DNA from: Aradus depressus
Taxonomy: Eukaryota; Arthropoda; Insecta; Hemiptera; Aradidae
NCBI GenBank assembly: GCA_963662175.1
Contig: OY759215.1
Location: forward strand, 17,163,079-17,227,078
Length of the DNA: 64,000 bases
Direction of reading: 5' to 3'
The notes under the pieces were generated by a model that was not told the origin of the DNA, did no database searches, and worked only from the letters and a program-made list of their open reading frames with translations. Of this stretch, positions 53,602 to 64,000 are shown one piece after another. Numbering within the stretch: position 1 is the stretch's first letter; each line of letters begins with the position of its first letter. The position numbers were made by a program, and so were the translations under genes.

Positions 53602-55521
53602 TCTATATAATAAAAATGACTGGCTAATTTTGCTAAGCGCAAAACTCGAGAACGGCTGGACCAATTCGGCTAATTTTTTTTTTCAAATATTCGTTGAAGT
53701 CCGAGAAAGGTTCTTATGAAGAGTTCTTAGCTGTTAATTCTAGGGTTGGCGATCTGAGATAGATTAATCGAAGAATCGATGTTTGGGGTCGTAATGATCG
53801 ATGTGAACAATGAATCGATCAAGTGAATCGATCTCAGACACATGTTTGTCATTTACTTACTGTTCCGTTTTATTCAGTTTTTAGTGCGTGTTATCAGTTT
53901 TTAGTGCGTATTATTTTCTTGGTTGTTTTTAATCTTCGCTTCTGGCAAGTTCCTCGATTTATCTTTGGTTGTTATCTTTGTCATTTACTTACTGTTTCGT
54001 TTTATTCAGTTTTTAGTGCGTGTTAGGCAATTTCCTCGATTTATCTTTGTTTGTCATCTTTGTAATTTACTTACAGTTTCGTTTTATTCAGTTTTTAGTT
54101 CGTGTTATCAGTTTTTAGTGCGTGTTATCAGTTTTTAGTGCGTGTTATCAGTTTTTATCATCTGTTTTTATCTTATCAGTTTCTTGGTTGTTTTAAAATC
54201 TTCTGTTCTGGCAAGTTCCTCGATTTATCTTTGGTTGTTTGGTTGTCATCTTTGTCATTTACTTACTGTTTCGTTTTGTTCAGTTTTTACATATTCATAT
54301 TTATAGAATAAAAATGAATTTTGCACGGGAGGGGGGGGGGGGGGGGGGGGGGTAGGCCTGGGGGTAGATACCGGTAACTCAATAACTAATAGTCGGATTG
54401 TCATGGAATTGCATATGTAGTATTCTAAAAAGCCAAATTTAAAAATAGGGGGGGGGGGGGCTAGGCCTAATATAAAGATAGTGATATGTCTTTAACGGAT
54501 GATAGGATTGTCATGGAATTTCACATGTAGTAGTCTTAAACACGAAATTGAAAAATACGCTACGTGACACTCAAAATTTTGAACGGGAGGGGGGTTGTGG
54601 GGGTAGGCCTACATATAATGATAGTGGTGATAGGTCTTTAACGGATGATCGGAATGTCATGGAATTTGACATGTAGTATTCTTCAAGGCCAAATTGTAAA
54701 ATACGCTACGTGACATCTAAAAATTTGAAATGGAGGGGGGGGGGGCTAGGCCTAATATAAAGATAGTGATAGGTCTTTACCGGATGATCGGAATGTCATG
54801 GAATTTGACATGTAGTATTCTCAAAGGCCAAATTGTAAAATACGCTACGTGAAATCTCAAAATTTTGAACGGGAGGGGGGGTTGTGGGGGTAGGCCTACA
54901 TATAAAGATAGTGATAGGTCTTTAACGGATGATCGGAATGTCATGGAATTTCACATGTAGTATTCTTAAAAGACAAAAACAAAAAAAGGATATGTGACGT
55001 CTCAAAATTGTCAACGGGAGTGGAGTATGGGGGGGGGGCAAGCATATAACTAAATAGTAATTTCAAAAGCAATATTTGAAAATTGGCTGTGAACCTTTTG
55101 GACGGGAGGGGCGGGGGTGCATTAATGCTGAATGAATCTCACATGTAGCTTTCTTAAAAATGGGATATATCCCTAATTTTAATACGGTGGGTTTCCTAAG
55201 CATGCATTACCTAGGAGGTCCACCGTTGCACGGTAAATAATAGCTCTCACCAGCGTTCTTAAGCACATAATACCTAGGGCATCCTCTGTTGCAAGGCACA
55301 TACTAGCTGCGGTGCCCAGCGTTCCTAACTATGAACCTACTATCTGTGCTGGCCAGAGGTCCTAAGAACTTAATAGCTGGTTGCACGGAGTTGCAAGGCG
55401 CATACTATCTAAGGTTCCCGGCGTTCTTAAGTAGAAACTAGCTGTAGTTCCAAGTGGAAAAAAAAAAAAAAAAATCCAGTCCAATAGCTTTTGACAGAAC
55501 GACGTCTGTCGGGTCAGCTAG
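53602..55521 (+). mobile_element. Non-autonomous Helitron with internal minisatellites
   Basis: The left end is A|TCTATATAATAAAAATGA, with the canonical TC start. The right end has a 6-bp hairpin (GACAGA ACGACG TCTGTC, 55493-55510), then GGGTCAG and CTAG|T, the canonical CTRR terminus. Insertion is between host A (53601) and T (55522). There are no terminal inverted repeats and no target duplication. The interior has a repeated 'gttttattcagtttttagtg' block (53850-54300), six or seven G-tract units (54320-55110) and a repeat around 'cgttcttaagcacataatac'. No Rep/helicase remains. Confidence 0.85.
54320..55110 (+). repeat. G-tract minisatellite inside Helitron, unit about 120-145 bp
   Basis: Each unit has a G tract (8-20 G), 'taggcctacatataaagata', 'gataggtctttaacggatga', 'tcatggaattt' and 'acatgtagtattct'. 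At least six units, each G tract on the plus strand. Confidence 0.9.
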
Positions 55522-56400
55522 TTAATTTTAAAAATGTTAGTAACTTTAAGTAGATTAATAACATTATCTACCTGATTAGTAGCTTTAAGATGAATGTCAA
55601 TGATTTTGAGGCCGATGATTTGTGAATTACTTCTCCTCACAACATGAATGGAAATGTGTGCCGAAAATGATACCTCACAGCCTTTACAAAGACAAGTTTT
55701 ACTCAATGTTAAATTCGGAAAACATATTAGCATCGCCTCCCCCCTCTCCCCACATAGATACATCTAATATCCATATGATCGAATGTTGGAAATTTGATCA
55801 ACTTCCATATGATCTACGTTTGAACCGGGCTTATAAGGATGATATTTGTGAAATTTCGGGCCATGTTGTTACAAATATACGAACATGCATAAAGATAAAA
55901 ACACTTATTGAAGGATATCTGCTATAGATAGGCTCATAGGCTCTTGTAGATTTTTATAGAACTTTTTATTGTCAACAATTCCACCATACATAATTTATAT
56001 GTATCTTAAACTGTTTAGACAGCGTATGCAATAATTGGCGCCGGTACGAGTTCCTTCATCACTACTCAGCTTCCTTGTGATAAAGCGTAAAGATCTTTAG
56101 CCTGTGTTCACCGGAAAGAAATAAGCTCCCCAACTGTTAAAGATTTATCCAAATCGGTTTGGTAGTTTTTGAGATTAACTCAAATACATAAACAAACTTT
56201 CTCTCTTTATATATTAGTTAGGGGCAAACATGAAAAAATAAAGATGGTTGATTTTCAATTTCTTTTTACACCAATATCGGCCATGTAGGACGAAAGGAAG
56301 GTAACATAATCTGAGATGGATAACCACAATTGGCACCTTTGGATTCACATGTATATAAATATACGCTTACTTGCACCGGTTCTAGAAACTGTATAATTAA
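55522..56400. other. Stretch with unassigned reading frame
   Basis: A 101-residue plus-strand frame (55622-55927) has no recognised domain. 'tttttgagattaactcaaat' to 'tatatattagtta' (56165-56219) resembles the 3' end of a non-autonomous element common in insects. Not assigned further. Confidence 0.35.
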
Positions 56401-56429
56401 TTTAGACATATTTATTTAACTAAGACTGT

Positions 56430-56820
56430 TGAGATTGATTGGGATTGAGCGTGTGTTGGCCCGCCCACAAACCCGTCGTCCCATTCATAGTTTTCAGATG
56501 AATTATGTTTGAACCGGGCACGTACTTGTGTAATTTTAGGAGATTCATTAAAGCTCATTTTATGTGTTGGCCCTGCCCACAACTCTCCTCCCATTCATAC
56601 TCAGATTCCACATGACTTATGCTTGAACCGGGCTTACGAGTATAAGGACGTGCTTATGAAATTTTATGGGAATCGATGAAGCTCATTTTACATGTTGGCC
56701 TCTCCCACAACTCTCCTCCCATTCATACTTTTCAGATGCCACATGTTCTATGTTTGAACCGAGCACGTACATTTGTTATTTTATGAGATTCATTAAAGCT
56801 AATTATAAATATATAGATTA
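56430..56820 (+). repeat. Tandem repeat, three units of about 125 bp
   Basis: Units contain 'gttggcc', 'cccacaactctcctcccatt', 'tgaaccgggc' and 'gattcattaaagct'. The 60-residue frame across it is a by-product. Confidence 0.85.
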
Positions 56821-57844
56821 GCCAAACTCACGCCAATCTCTCAGAACACCATCCATCTTCAAGTGGGTCTTGTTCCGGATCATTTCTGCAGAAGATGTGA
56901 AGTGATGAAGGAAACCACGCTACACATTCTGGGCAAATGTTAATATTATTGTGATGGAGAATTTATGATGATATCAGAGAGTTGAGGAAAAATCGACAAG
57001 ACCATCGTGAACTGCAACTTCTAGCACTCCCAACTCATTCCAGATTTGACTATTTCTGACGAACCAAGGAGCCTTTACCGCCAATCGGAGTCCTTAATTT
57101 GTTAATGTTTGTTTTGCTGGCCCCCAGCCTGACATGACAAGCGTATGTTAGCAGTCGTCGTAATAAGGTGTAAAGAAGAGAAATACATTGTTGATGAGTG
57201 GGTACAATTGTGTCCGCCAGGCGTATGCTCGTATGAGTTGTTTGTTTACATGTTGGGGATTATGAACCTTAAAGCGTTAAATAAACACTTAAGGAACTTA
57301 CGCACAATACCTTCAAATTTAATAAGAAGTTTAACCTCTATATTATTCCTCAACTTTATAATGACTTGACAAAACGTTAACATTGTCGCTCCTGTCATGA
57401 ATCAAGATATGCTTCATTGAGTTTCTAAGGTTAGATAGTGTCAACACTGTAAACCTCTTTAGAAGATTACAGAGACGTCAGTGGTGGGACTAAGTGAATA
57501 CATGGGCCTGGGTGAAGTCTCTAATGTCTATTGTACCTTCATTAATGAACATAGACTAATGTGATGATTAGTTCCACACAGTTATTAGAACATGAACCCC
57601 TGACGTTTTACTAATTACTTTTAATTTAAATCAACATTTACCTAGTTGTGGTAGTCGATAACGACGATATACTTCCTGATAGTGGATTGTGCCAGCTCCC
57701 TATTCTAATCTTTCCGTCTCATTTCCATTAGAAACATTGGTTCCTCCCTGCATAGATAAATCGGTTATTTTAAACCAAAACTATCGTAACCTGGGTTGTG
57801 ACTCAGATGGGGAACAGGAATAACTTCTGTCCCTATCCATGAAG

Positions 57845-57957
57845 AGGGCGCCGGTAGCTCAGTGGTATGCCTGCTTGTATTCTGAGCTCAAGATCGTGGG
57901 TTCGAAACCCGACCGAGGCCCTTAGTTTATTTTATCTGGGAGGTTAAATAAACTTTA
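57845..57957 (+). mobile_element. tRNA-derived SINE, 5' third
   Basis: The head with intact box A and box B and the hairpin (tttattttatctgggaggtt) is present; the sequence then leaves the family at 'aataaactttaacg'. Confidence 0.9.
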
Positions 57958-58380
57958 ACGTGAAAACGTCTATTCGCTCGTTAAGCACAGTTGTAACCGG
58001 TCAAACTTTCTTGTGTTACAAAGTAGAGTCAGATTTCAATCGATAATAACTACGAGACTAATAATGCGATAACAACGGTTGAGGTCACAATGGATAGAGC
58101 ATGTCTGTATGTGTTTGTTGTGCAGTGTTTGTTTTGCCTGTGACGTTATTGGGCTAGTATGGGCGCCGGCGGATGATTGTTGCAAATTAGCGTTGTGTAA
58201 AATTAGAAATTAATCTAGCGTGACAACACGTTTAGATAGGACGTTGATTCGAGTGTCATTGTAAAGAGCTTGAGGAGCACTACTAGGACTCAAAGTGAAA
58301 CAATAAAAATATTCCCCGAAATATATGTAAAAACCGGTATTAAATTGAAAATTGTAAAAAAATTAAAGGTGTCGTCTCAT

Positions 58381-58521
58381 ATGAATCGTAAATATGCGCG
58401 GAATTATAGAGAACGCAAATCAGAGGAAAGCTCGCATCAAAAGAAATTTAAAAAACCTAAAAAGTCTAGTGCCGAACAAATGCAAGAGCTAAGGCAGCAT
58501 CGAAAAGAAAATGAAAAATGA
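58381..58521 (+). CDS. Small basic reading frame, possibly a transposon protein N-terminus
   Basis: 46 residues from ATG 58381, in a frame open from 58270: NRKYARNYRERKSEESSHQK and then KPKKSSAEQMQELRQHRKEN. Very basic and helical. The pattern (two arginine-rich blocks around KSSAE) is reminiscent of the N-termini of Helitron-type and other transposon proteins in insects, but I cannot assign it. No splice context. Low confidence as a gene. Confidence 0.25.
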   Translation: MNRKYARNYRERKSEESSHQKKFKKPKKSSAEQMQELRQHRKENEK

Positions 58522-59025
58522 TTTTATCCCGACGTTTTCACGGAAAATCTACGGCGTGGACCTTGACTACGCCTTTCATTTTTTCATTTTTGGAATCAGT
58601 TGAACCGGTGCACAATAAACTTCTCGCTTCTACATTCCCCAAAGGAAGTTTTCTTGGTAGCTACTTTTGTATTCAATGGTCTCTCACCCTTTACTCGGTT
58701 ATCCAGACAACATTTGTAAGACAAATGGATTCGAACCCCAGCTACTCTACTCTCCCACTCTGTATACTAATATCTTCATACAAAGAGCTATCCTGGCAGG
58801 ATCTAGCTCCTGCAGTAATCCGATTGTAGTTTTGCCGACTCAGTGGGTAGACACGTCAAACTGTAGTCTTGCTAACTGTATTACACTGTAATCTCCTCCC
58901 CTCCCTTTCCTGGCTCACTCGAAAATTGACAACTCTCACCTCGGGTCCATCCACACTTGATAGAAGAAATATTGATCTTTCTTTTTGTTTGTTGCTGTAA
59001 ATAAAGTCATATTCTAACATCTCCT

Positions 59026-59757
59026 TTATTATTTTTGCTAGCCGGCTTTCGAGATTCCACTAATGATCAGGCTATCGGAGAAAGCATTTTTAAAACATCA
59101 ATACCTGTCCCCCATCTGCGTCACAACTATTTAATTTAATCATGTTTCTTCTTACATTTTTTTTAAACTACAAGTATGTTGGACTCTACTGGGTTCCCGG
59201 ACACTTGGGGATTAAGGGAAACGAGGAGGTCGACCGACTAGCCAAGGAAGGTTCAAGTAAGCCCTTCATGGGGCCAGAGGCCTACATGGAGAGAAAAGAC
59301 AACATGCAGACAGTCGAAGATGTTCCTGGGAGGGGAGTCCAAGGTGTTGAAGGATGGAATCCTGAACCTCAAAAGGAACGAGCTTCGGCAATGAACAGGA
59401 GTTCTCACAGGACACGGTTCGTTCAACAGTCACCTACACACTGTAGGAGTCAAGGACAGTTCCACCTGTGACAGGTGTGAAGAAGGAGATGAGACGGTGG
59501 CATACTTCCTGGGTATATGCTCGGGATATGCGCGGACGAGATTCCACATCTTTGGCAAAGATGTAATCACTGAGGAGGACTTTAGAAGATTGGACCATGG
59601 GAGTCTGGGTGCTTCATGAAGGGCTTGGTTTAGAAAGTACAAACGAACAGGTAATAAAGTAAGGGATGCTTAGGTCCCTAGGTGTAAAACACCAGCCCAC
59701 CACCGTATATATTATATACATTCGACAACCTAGAAAGCCGGCTAGCAAAAATAATAA
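59026..59757. mobile_element. Inverted-repeat-bounded segment carrying an RNase H fragment
   Basis: A perfect 25-bp inverted repeat (59026-59050 and 59733-59757; core TTTTTGCTAGCCGGCTTTC) bounds a 732-bp segment. Inside is a plus-strand retrotransposon RNase H/C-terminal fragment. Clear target duplications are not seen. It could be a DNA element that trapped a retrotransposon piece, or two inverted copies of another repeat. Confidence 0.65.
59142..59640 (+). pseudogene. R1/Jockey-type RNase H and C-terminal fragment
   Basis: YVGLYWVPGHLGIKGNEEVD then RLAKEG is the last part of a retrotransposon RNase H domain (W.PGH.G..GNE..D.LA). After a frameshift near 59440 the other frame reads CDRCEEGDETVAYFLGICSG, the Cys/His motif that follows RNase H. 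Frame-broken and 5' truncated. Confidence 0.8.
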
Positions 59758-59929
59758 CATTTGTGAGAGTTTAGACTACGTTTTTATTTTACGATTGTGC
59801 AATAATCACTTCTCATGACATCAGCCATCTTATCATTTTCATTCCTTTTTCCTGTGAACCTAAAAAAACTGTCTGTGTGTCATTTGATGTCATACAGCTG
59901 TTTTTCTATAAACACAATAATTAAACCAA

Positions 59930-60215
59930 TGTATATATCTCCATGAATTTTGCAAGTGGACCCAGAAGCCTACTATAAGGACGAAACCTACTCATTTTCA
60001 GTCAGATCGGGCAAAAGGAAGGAGGGGGAGGGTTTAGAAGGGGCTTAACTCAAACACCCTAACAAGGGTGCATGAAAGAGGTATCGGTACGACTTTTTAT
60101 GTGTGAATCTAGATAATCTTACAACACCTATTGATTTTCAGTCAAATCGACCGAACAAGCAGGGGGTGTTAACTCATCGAAAATCCTATTAACGGCTGAT
60201 GTAATGAATGTATCG
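59930..60215. repeat. Dispersed satellite-like family
   Basis: Two or three units with 'tgaattttgcaagtggaccc', 'tcattttcagtcagatcggg' and 'aacggctgatgtaatgaatg'. See 35040. Another stretch lies at 60400-60500 and at 60960-61230 (reverse). Confidence 0.65.
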
Positions 60216-60225
60216 AAAATTTAGT

Positions 60226-60365
60226 TAATTATTATGACTCTTGCCAGAGCTTAACTACAAGTTCATACTGTACCATAGAACTCTTTCGTAACTCTGGTGG
60301 ACATGAGCCCGACTCCATGGGAGTTGAACCTCGACCTGGGTTCGAACCCCCGATCATGAGCCCTC
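60226..60365 (-). mobile_element. tRNA-derived SINE, internally deleted
   Basis: 3' part (attatgactcttgccagagc ... ggtggacatgagcccgactc) joined to a box B region (ctgggttcgaacccccgatc); middle deleted. Confidence 0.75.
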
Positions 60366-61230
60366 TGTATTAATAAGAAATTTTCTATGAAGATTAAGAA
60401 GTCTCTGAGTAATACACCTATTGATTTTCAGCCAAATCGACTGATGCGAAGGGTTTAGAGGGAGTGCTTGGAACATTTTAAACAATCATTGCCGGTGAGT
60501 CATGACCTTATTTTCAAATTACTTTCTCGTGATTATTAAATTTCGTTTAAAAAAGTGAACATGTACGATGTAAACAGTTTTAGGTTCATCTTTCTCAACA
60601 TTTCTTAACCTAGAAGTGTCTAAACAAATTAAACAATCTGAGAAATGCAATTATCAGTTGAAGACTCACTTGAATGTTCAATTACATAATAATAACGGAC
60701 ATTAGATATAAACGTTTTCACCTTCCGTGGACAATAAATGAAACAACTTTCACTAAAAGTTGTCAAATAATTCATGGCCATTTCACTAAAGTGATTAATT
60801 TTCGTCCTATCTGATTGTGCTTAGTCCACATTGATTTTGTGATCTACCCTTTTCTTGAAATTATTTTTTTTTTTTTAATTTTTATTATGCATATTTACAA
60901 TCGTTCCAAATCATAAGTAAATTTGTTGACTATTATGGATAATAGGACAAAGTAAAATAATAAATGCAACGGCAGTTATTATAGTTTTGCGTGTTTTATT
61001 TTGTGTTAAGCCCCCTAAACCGACCCTTATCTTTATGGCTGATATGGCTGAAAATCAATAGGTGACGTCCTTATGGGGTTTCGGATACACATATAAAGTT
61101 ATATGTCGATTCATTCTGTCGGGAGATGTATTAAACAGACAAACATTTTTAAAAATTTTTTGGTATCAGGGGATCAGAACATATGAAATTCCTGTGAAAA
61201 CTCTACATCGAATTCGTGATCGATTACATA

Positions 61231-61689
61231 ACTTCCCCTAAAAGCCCCCCGAAACATGATTCGGTACTGCCGAGGGTGAGGTACTGCTGTAAACGCCAAG
61301 GTTCAGTATGGAGGAAGAAGATAGGACGTGTGTATTAGCGAAATATAGTAAATTTTATTATTTTTGTTTATTTAACTTTCTATTTCAGAGATTTTGGTCT
61401 GATAGTATGTTCTCGCTAAAATTACCTAAATATATTACATATGTATAATAATAACAAATAAATAAATGTATTTCCGTTAAACCAATAACATGGTAATAGG
61501 AACCATTAAGTTTCAAATATAAACAGCGATGGCAAAGGCAGGATTTTAAATTGTTTAAATATTTCTCTGCAGCTTGTTCTTTGAGTAATATTGTTTATAA
61601 TTGTTAATGCTTTTTTTGGAAGTCTTTTTTTTTTTTTTTCCCTTCCGCGGAACTGACGGTCTGTCATTACTTCGCGGAAGGGAGGAAGG
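61231..61689. other. Stretch without recognised gene
   Basis: Contains 'aataaatgtatttccgttaa' and 'accaataacatggtaatagg' at 61460-61500, the edge of the Penelope-like repeat described at 16225. Nothing else. Confidence 0.4.
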
Positions 61690-61699
61690 GTGGCTGGTA

Positions 61700-61960
61700 A
61701 CGCCCCTTCTTCTGTTTTATTACCGCTACTGTTCCTTGTCAGCCCTCTCCTGAAGGGCCAACCCGCCCATGATGAGAGCTGCAAAATCGCAGCCTTCATC
61801 CCACGACTCCTGGGAGCGCAGCATAGCGTCCACGTAACTGGTAGCAGTCAGCGGGGCGCCCATGCTGCACTCCAGATTTTTCCTTCCCTCCTCAAATCTG
61901 GGGCATTTGAGGAGGACATGCTCCGCCGACTCCGTCTCACCAAGGCTGGAAGTCTGAAAA
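61700..61960 (-). mobile_element. Non-LTR retrotransposon C-terminal fragment
   Basis: The minus strand reads SLGETESAEHVLLKCPRFEE then GRKNLECSMGAPLTATSYVD and AMLRSQESWD, the typical C-terminal end of R1-clade ORF2 (ESAEHVLL.CPRF). GC-rich and in frame for about 85 codons; truncated upstream. Confidence 0.8.
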
Positions 61961-62000
61961 TATTAATACTCGAGCTATATGCGCCCCAATGTATTAAACC

Positions 62001-62500
62001 TTAACTGATTGTGGAATGAAGGTATACGTAATATAAAGTAGTTATCGTTTCCTTTGGCACGATTTTTTTAAGATTTCGAAGTAAGAAGCAAACGGAACTC
62101 AGTTTCTTACCGATAATAGCCGTATGTTCAGCCCATGTTAGTTTCGTATCAATATGGAGACCTAGGAATTTTATATTATCTTTGAATGATACGGAAAGAG
62201 TATCAACAGTTAATGGTTGTTTCTCTTCTGGCAATTTATATTCGTAATTTTGAAGTTTAAGATAGTTTTAGTTTTAGACGCATTTAACATTAAATCATTG
62301 AAGAGAAGCCATTCGTTTAAAGTTTCAAGAGCTTTGGATATGGACACATTCAGAGAGGTGGAATTTTTGCCGTCACGAGTATATTAGTATCATCCGCAAA
62401 AAGGATCGAACTAAATGAATCATTTTTCACGACGTGAATACTTCTTTTTCATATTATGATTTTACTTATCTTGTTGAAGAGAACCGAGGATAATCCCAAA
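62001..62500 (-). mobile_element. Non-LTR RT fragment (palm and thumb), interrupted by pogo element
   Basis: Minus strand: SSILFADDTNILVT (about 62410-62360) is the RT catalytic FADD motif. After a frameshift, DNIKFLGLHIDTKLTWAEHT and KLSSVCFLLRNLK (62190-62060) form the thumb. The upstream continuation is cut at 62512 by the pogo-like element. Dead copy, older than the pogo insertion. Confidence 0.8.
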
Positions 62501-62512
62501 TACAGTCGACTC

Positions 62513-63230
62513 TCGATATTACGAAACTAAAGGAGCATAATAAAAAAATTGTATTATCGAGTTTTTGCTATAATAAGAGTTCGTAATATCGAGTGAACAT
62601 AATAAAAAATAGTAATATCGAGAGAGGTTAAAACTGTAAAGAAAACTATAAGAATTCTATTATACATTTTATTATGTATGTATTATACATTTAATAAATT
62701 CTGAACAAAAACAAAATTACATATATGTATGCATGTTCGTATGTATTTCCAAAAAGTTGAAAAAATAAAAAAAATCTAGTTGCTAAGCGTGCTCGATCCA
62801 CTGCGTTTTCAATAGTAATGAGGGCGGAAAAAATGCTATCGTCAACTTCTTTAAGCAGATACTGGTGAAGTATTAGTATGAAGACTCGGACGCAGCTTTC
62901 GACGTAGGTGGCACTACTTCCGAGTCTGAGTCTTCTTCACAATCTTCGTTGTTTTCGTTGTAAAGGGATTGATGTAAATAAAAGAAACTTTTAAGTTTAA
63001 AGGATGTAAACAATGGATTATCATTTTTTTGACTTCTTAATATATCGTGTTCATACGTTCCTACTTCGTAATACCGCGAGTTTTAATCCAACATACCTTA
63101 AAAATCGATTCGTTGTACTGAGTGTACAAAAATGCATTGTTTTTTTTTTTTTTTCGCTATTTCGAGTTTTTGTCAAGGGACCAGGGCTTCATTTTGTAAT
63201 ATCAAGTGACGTTATATCGAGAGTCGACTG
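62513..63230 (-). mobile_element. Non-autonomous pogo/Tigger-like DNA transposon with transposase C-terminus
   Basis: Ends CAGTCGACTCTCGATATTAC and, from the right inward, CAGTCGACTCTCGATATAAC are inverted repeats. TA precedes the left end; TG follows the right end (probably a mutated TA). The minus strand at 62960-62760 encodes an acidic tail (EEDSDSEVVPPTSKAASES) and, in another frame, LILHQYLLKEVDDSIFSALI, like pogo-type transposase C-termini. The 718-bp element is an internal-deletion derivative. Confidence 0.75.
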
Positions 63231-64000
63231 TGCTAAATATTCTTGCGGCTGACAGTACTTTCTGTTCGGCCACCTGGTATCGCTATCAACACCATATTAT
63301 CTGCTACTGATAATAAAGTCATAATTTTTAAAAGTTGTCCATCCCATCAGGGGATCTCTAGATATTGCCTCACACTGATTATCTTTATCCCGTATAGAGG
63401 CAGGTTGAGTTCATGGGAAACTTCCATTTCAAGATTGGATTTTGTCTCCCCCATTCACGTATGGTTTCAGCTTACCACTAAGCCGACTTAGTGTGGGCTC
63501 ATTTCATATAGTCAAAGTTAAAAAAAAAAAAAAAAAAAAAAAAAAACTACATTCATTCATATAGGTAGTCGAAAATAAGTTAAAAAAAATCAATTATACA
63601 TGCTACCTGGAAAAAATTCAATAATCTACTATCATTAGGTATGGCGAGAATGGCTGTTTAATCATTTCTTAATTAATTACTTTTTCAAGTTTTTAATACA
63701 AGTCTAGTAAACGTGGAAAAATCCGAGATAGAATTTTTAACATTATGTGCACTCTAACTCACAAAAAATCATTACAATAACTTAGATTTTGACCGAAATG
63801 AGACGAAAATTAAAATCACTTTACTTCTGGGGCTGAGTACATTTTAGTAGTTGTAGAGAATATTAAGAGATACAATTATATACAATATAGGGTTGCAAGA
63901 TTCATGCTTCGGCAACCTTTTATAAAATGTAGTTTTGATACACATTTCTTTAGACGTTTTCTTGATTTACGCAAAAGCGATTAATCCTTGTGAAAAATTA
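63231..64000. other. Window end, no gene seen
   Basis: Poly(A) run of about 27 at 63520-63546 and a stretch at 63690-63840 resembling the dispersed family of 12380/29530. No coding exon of the choline transporter is visible up to the window end. Confidence 0.4.

Noticed and set aside
61690..62004. 104-residue plus-strand reading frame with a hydrophobic start, like a secreted protein
   Set aside because: The opposite strand encodes a clear retrotransposon C-terminus (ESAEHVLLKCPRFEE), so the plus-strand frame is a shadow.
1..64000. Bacterial-type operons, ribosome binding sites or attachment sites
   Set aside because: Spliced genes with GT/AG introns, SINEs and LTR retrotransposons show a eukaryotic nuclear genome.

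Overview
This is an AT-rich, intron- and transposon-dense piece of an arthropod genome, almost certainly an insect. The evidence is a spliced gene for the high-affinity choline transporter whose six visible exons read like the insect orthologue, an LTR element whose primer-binding site matches an insect-type tRNA-Lys(CTT), and a tRNA-derived SINE with a CCTAA-type tail. The order is not certain.

Layout. (1) 1-5,060: the 3' part of a plus-strand C2H2 zinc-finger gene. A tandem array of 72-75 nt phase 1/1 cassette exons (445, 777, 1886, about 2365 and 2694; copies 2 and 4 damaged) leads into one large terminal exon (3601-4805) with 13 zinc fingers. (2) 5,100-23,400: intergenic DNA filled with decayed mobile elements: a piggyBac remnant, minus-strand non-LTR retrotransposon fragments, a pogo-like element with TA duplications, SINEs, a 1.05 kb inverted-repeat element and a hAT-like element. 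(3) 23,469-48,229: coding exons 1-6 of the choline transporter (SLC5A7/ChT), about 286 codons or roughly half the protein; the rest lies beyond the window. Its introns are large. Intron 5 (9.9 kb) holds two very young LTR retrotransposons side by side. Both are non-autonomous, and in both the internal region is one ORF fusing a Gag-side segment in frame to the GPY/F tail of integrase. (4) 48,230-64,000: intron 6 or 3' flank. It has two decayed tandem copies of exon 6, SINEs with target-site duplications, a 43-nt tandem array, a 1.9 kb Helitron carrying minisatellites, RNase H and RT fragments, and a second pogo-like element.

The most unusual signal is a set of Penelope-type hammerhead ribozyme motifs at about ten loci. 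Several keep the full CUGANGA...GAAA core, some sit in fold-back elements, and stem II shows a compensatory change between loci. No Penelope RT or GIY-YIG coding region is visible. Other points of interest are the SUMO-like site that varies among the zinc-finger cassette exons, a duplicated splice acceptor in front of ChT exon 5, and the SINE family with a conserved internal hairpin and a telomere-like CCTAA tail.
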